The notes below the pieces were generated by a model that had not been told where the DNA came from, did not search any database, and worked only from the letters and a program-made list of their open reading frames with translations. Both the position numbers and the translations under genes were made by a program. Below are positions 5,901 to 6,266 of a stretch of DNA of 6,266 nucleotides, piece after piece; within the stretch, counting starts at the first letter, position 1, and each line of letters begins with the position of its first letter. The stretch is from Actinomycetes bacterium. Its GTDB lineage: Bacteria > Actinomycetota > Actinomycetes > Actinomycetales > Dermatophilaceae. The stretch is taken from NCBI GenBank assembly GCA_023451855.1, contig JAEXXY010000132.1:1-6266 (forward strand), in the 5' to 3' direction.

Positions 5901-6266
5901 TCAGCCCTCGAAGCGGCCGCCGCCGGCGTCGTCGAGGGGCAGCGTCGCGGTCCAGATGCCGTGCGCCTCGGCGGGCGGCGTCAACCCGAGGTGGTCCCAA
6001 GCGAGACGCGAGGCGGCGCGGCCGCGGGGTGTGCGCACCATGAACCCCTCGCGCACGAGGAACGGCTCGGCGACGGTCTCGACGGTGTCGGGCTCCTCCC
6101 CCACGGCCACGGCGAGGGTCGACAGCCCCACCGGCCCGCCGGCGAAGCGTCGGCACAGGGCCTCGAGGACGGCGCGGTCGAGACGGTCGAGGCCGCGCTC
6201 GTCGACGTCGAACAGCTCGAGCGCGCGTCGCGCTGCGGCGTGCGTGACCCGGTTCTCGCCGTGCAC
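5901..6266 (-). CDS. ruvB: Holliday junction branch migration helicase subunit RuvB, C-terminal 121 codons
   Basis: ATP-driven motor that, with RuvA, moves Holliday junctions during recombination repair. Only the 3' end is in the window; the ATPase core with Walker motifs and the arginine finger lies beyond 6266. What is visible is the end of the small helical domain (VTHAAARRALELFDVDERGLDRLDRAVL) and the winged-helix DNA-binding domain. The hallmarks there are GGPVGLSTLAVAVGEE, EPFLVREGF and RTPRGR...WDHLGL. After that last motif come roughly 25 extra residues that are not strongly conserved. The frame is open at the window edge, so the true start is outside and the GTG at the edge is internal. 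It ends in TGA 240 bases before yajC. Confidence 0.95.
   Translation of the reverse strand: MHGENRVTHAAARRALELFDVDERGLDRLDRAVLEALCRRFAGGPVGLSTLAVAVGEEPDTVETVAEPFLVREGFMVRTPRGRAASRLAWDHLGLTPPAEAHGIWTATLPLDDAGGGRFEG

Noticed and set aside
1..6266. tRNA or rRNA genes, CRISPR array, insertion sequence or phage att site
   Set aside because: No cloverleaf, spaced repeat array, transposase or terminal inverted repeats were seen; nearly all bases are accounted for by six conserved chromosomal genes in a known order.

Overview
The window is a GC-rich bacterial chromosome segment in which every gene I can support lies on the minus strand. Read in the direction of transcription the order is ruvB (3' end only), yajC, secD, secF, apt, rel (5' two thirds). 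This order, the very high GC at third codon positions, the A/T/P/G-rich linker in SecD and the long hydrophilic tails on SecD and SecF all point to an actinomycete. A Micrococcales-type organism would fit, but I cannot name a genus from sequence alone.

Layout from high to low coordinates. At 5901-6266 is the C-terminal winged-helix end of the Holliday-junction helicase motor RuvB. A 240-base gap (5661-5900) follows. It holds a good sigma-70-type promoter, a tandem repeat touching its -35 box, and a predicted leader of about 127 nt with a short direct repeat and a stem-loop. Then comes the Sec accessory operon: yajC (5328-5660), secD (3413-5320) and secF (2252-3409), separated by only 7 and 3 bases and probably translationally coupled. 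A 71-base gap carries a perfect 12-bp hairpin. After it come apt (adenine phosphoribosyltransferase, 1656-2180) and, 28 bases on, the bifunctional (p)ppGpp synthetase/hydrolase rel (1-1627), which runs off the window.

How the genes work together: YajC, SecD and SecF form the accessory complex that uses the proton gradient to help the SecYEG channel release exported proteins. Apt recycles adenine to AMP. Rel makes and degrades the stringent-response alarmone from purine nucleotides. RuvB belongs to recombination repair. The clustering is a conserved actinobacterial arrangement; I see no mobile element, CRISPR array, RNA gene or new multi-gene system here. The points most worth a second look are regulatory: a probable leaderless promoter for rel, a repeat-flanked promoter and structured leader for yajC-secDF, and an inter-operon hairpin with no U-tract and no nearby promoter for apt.
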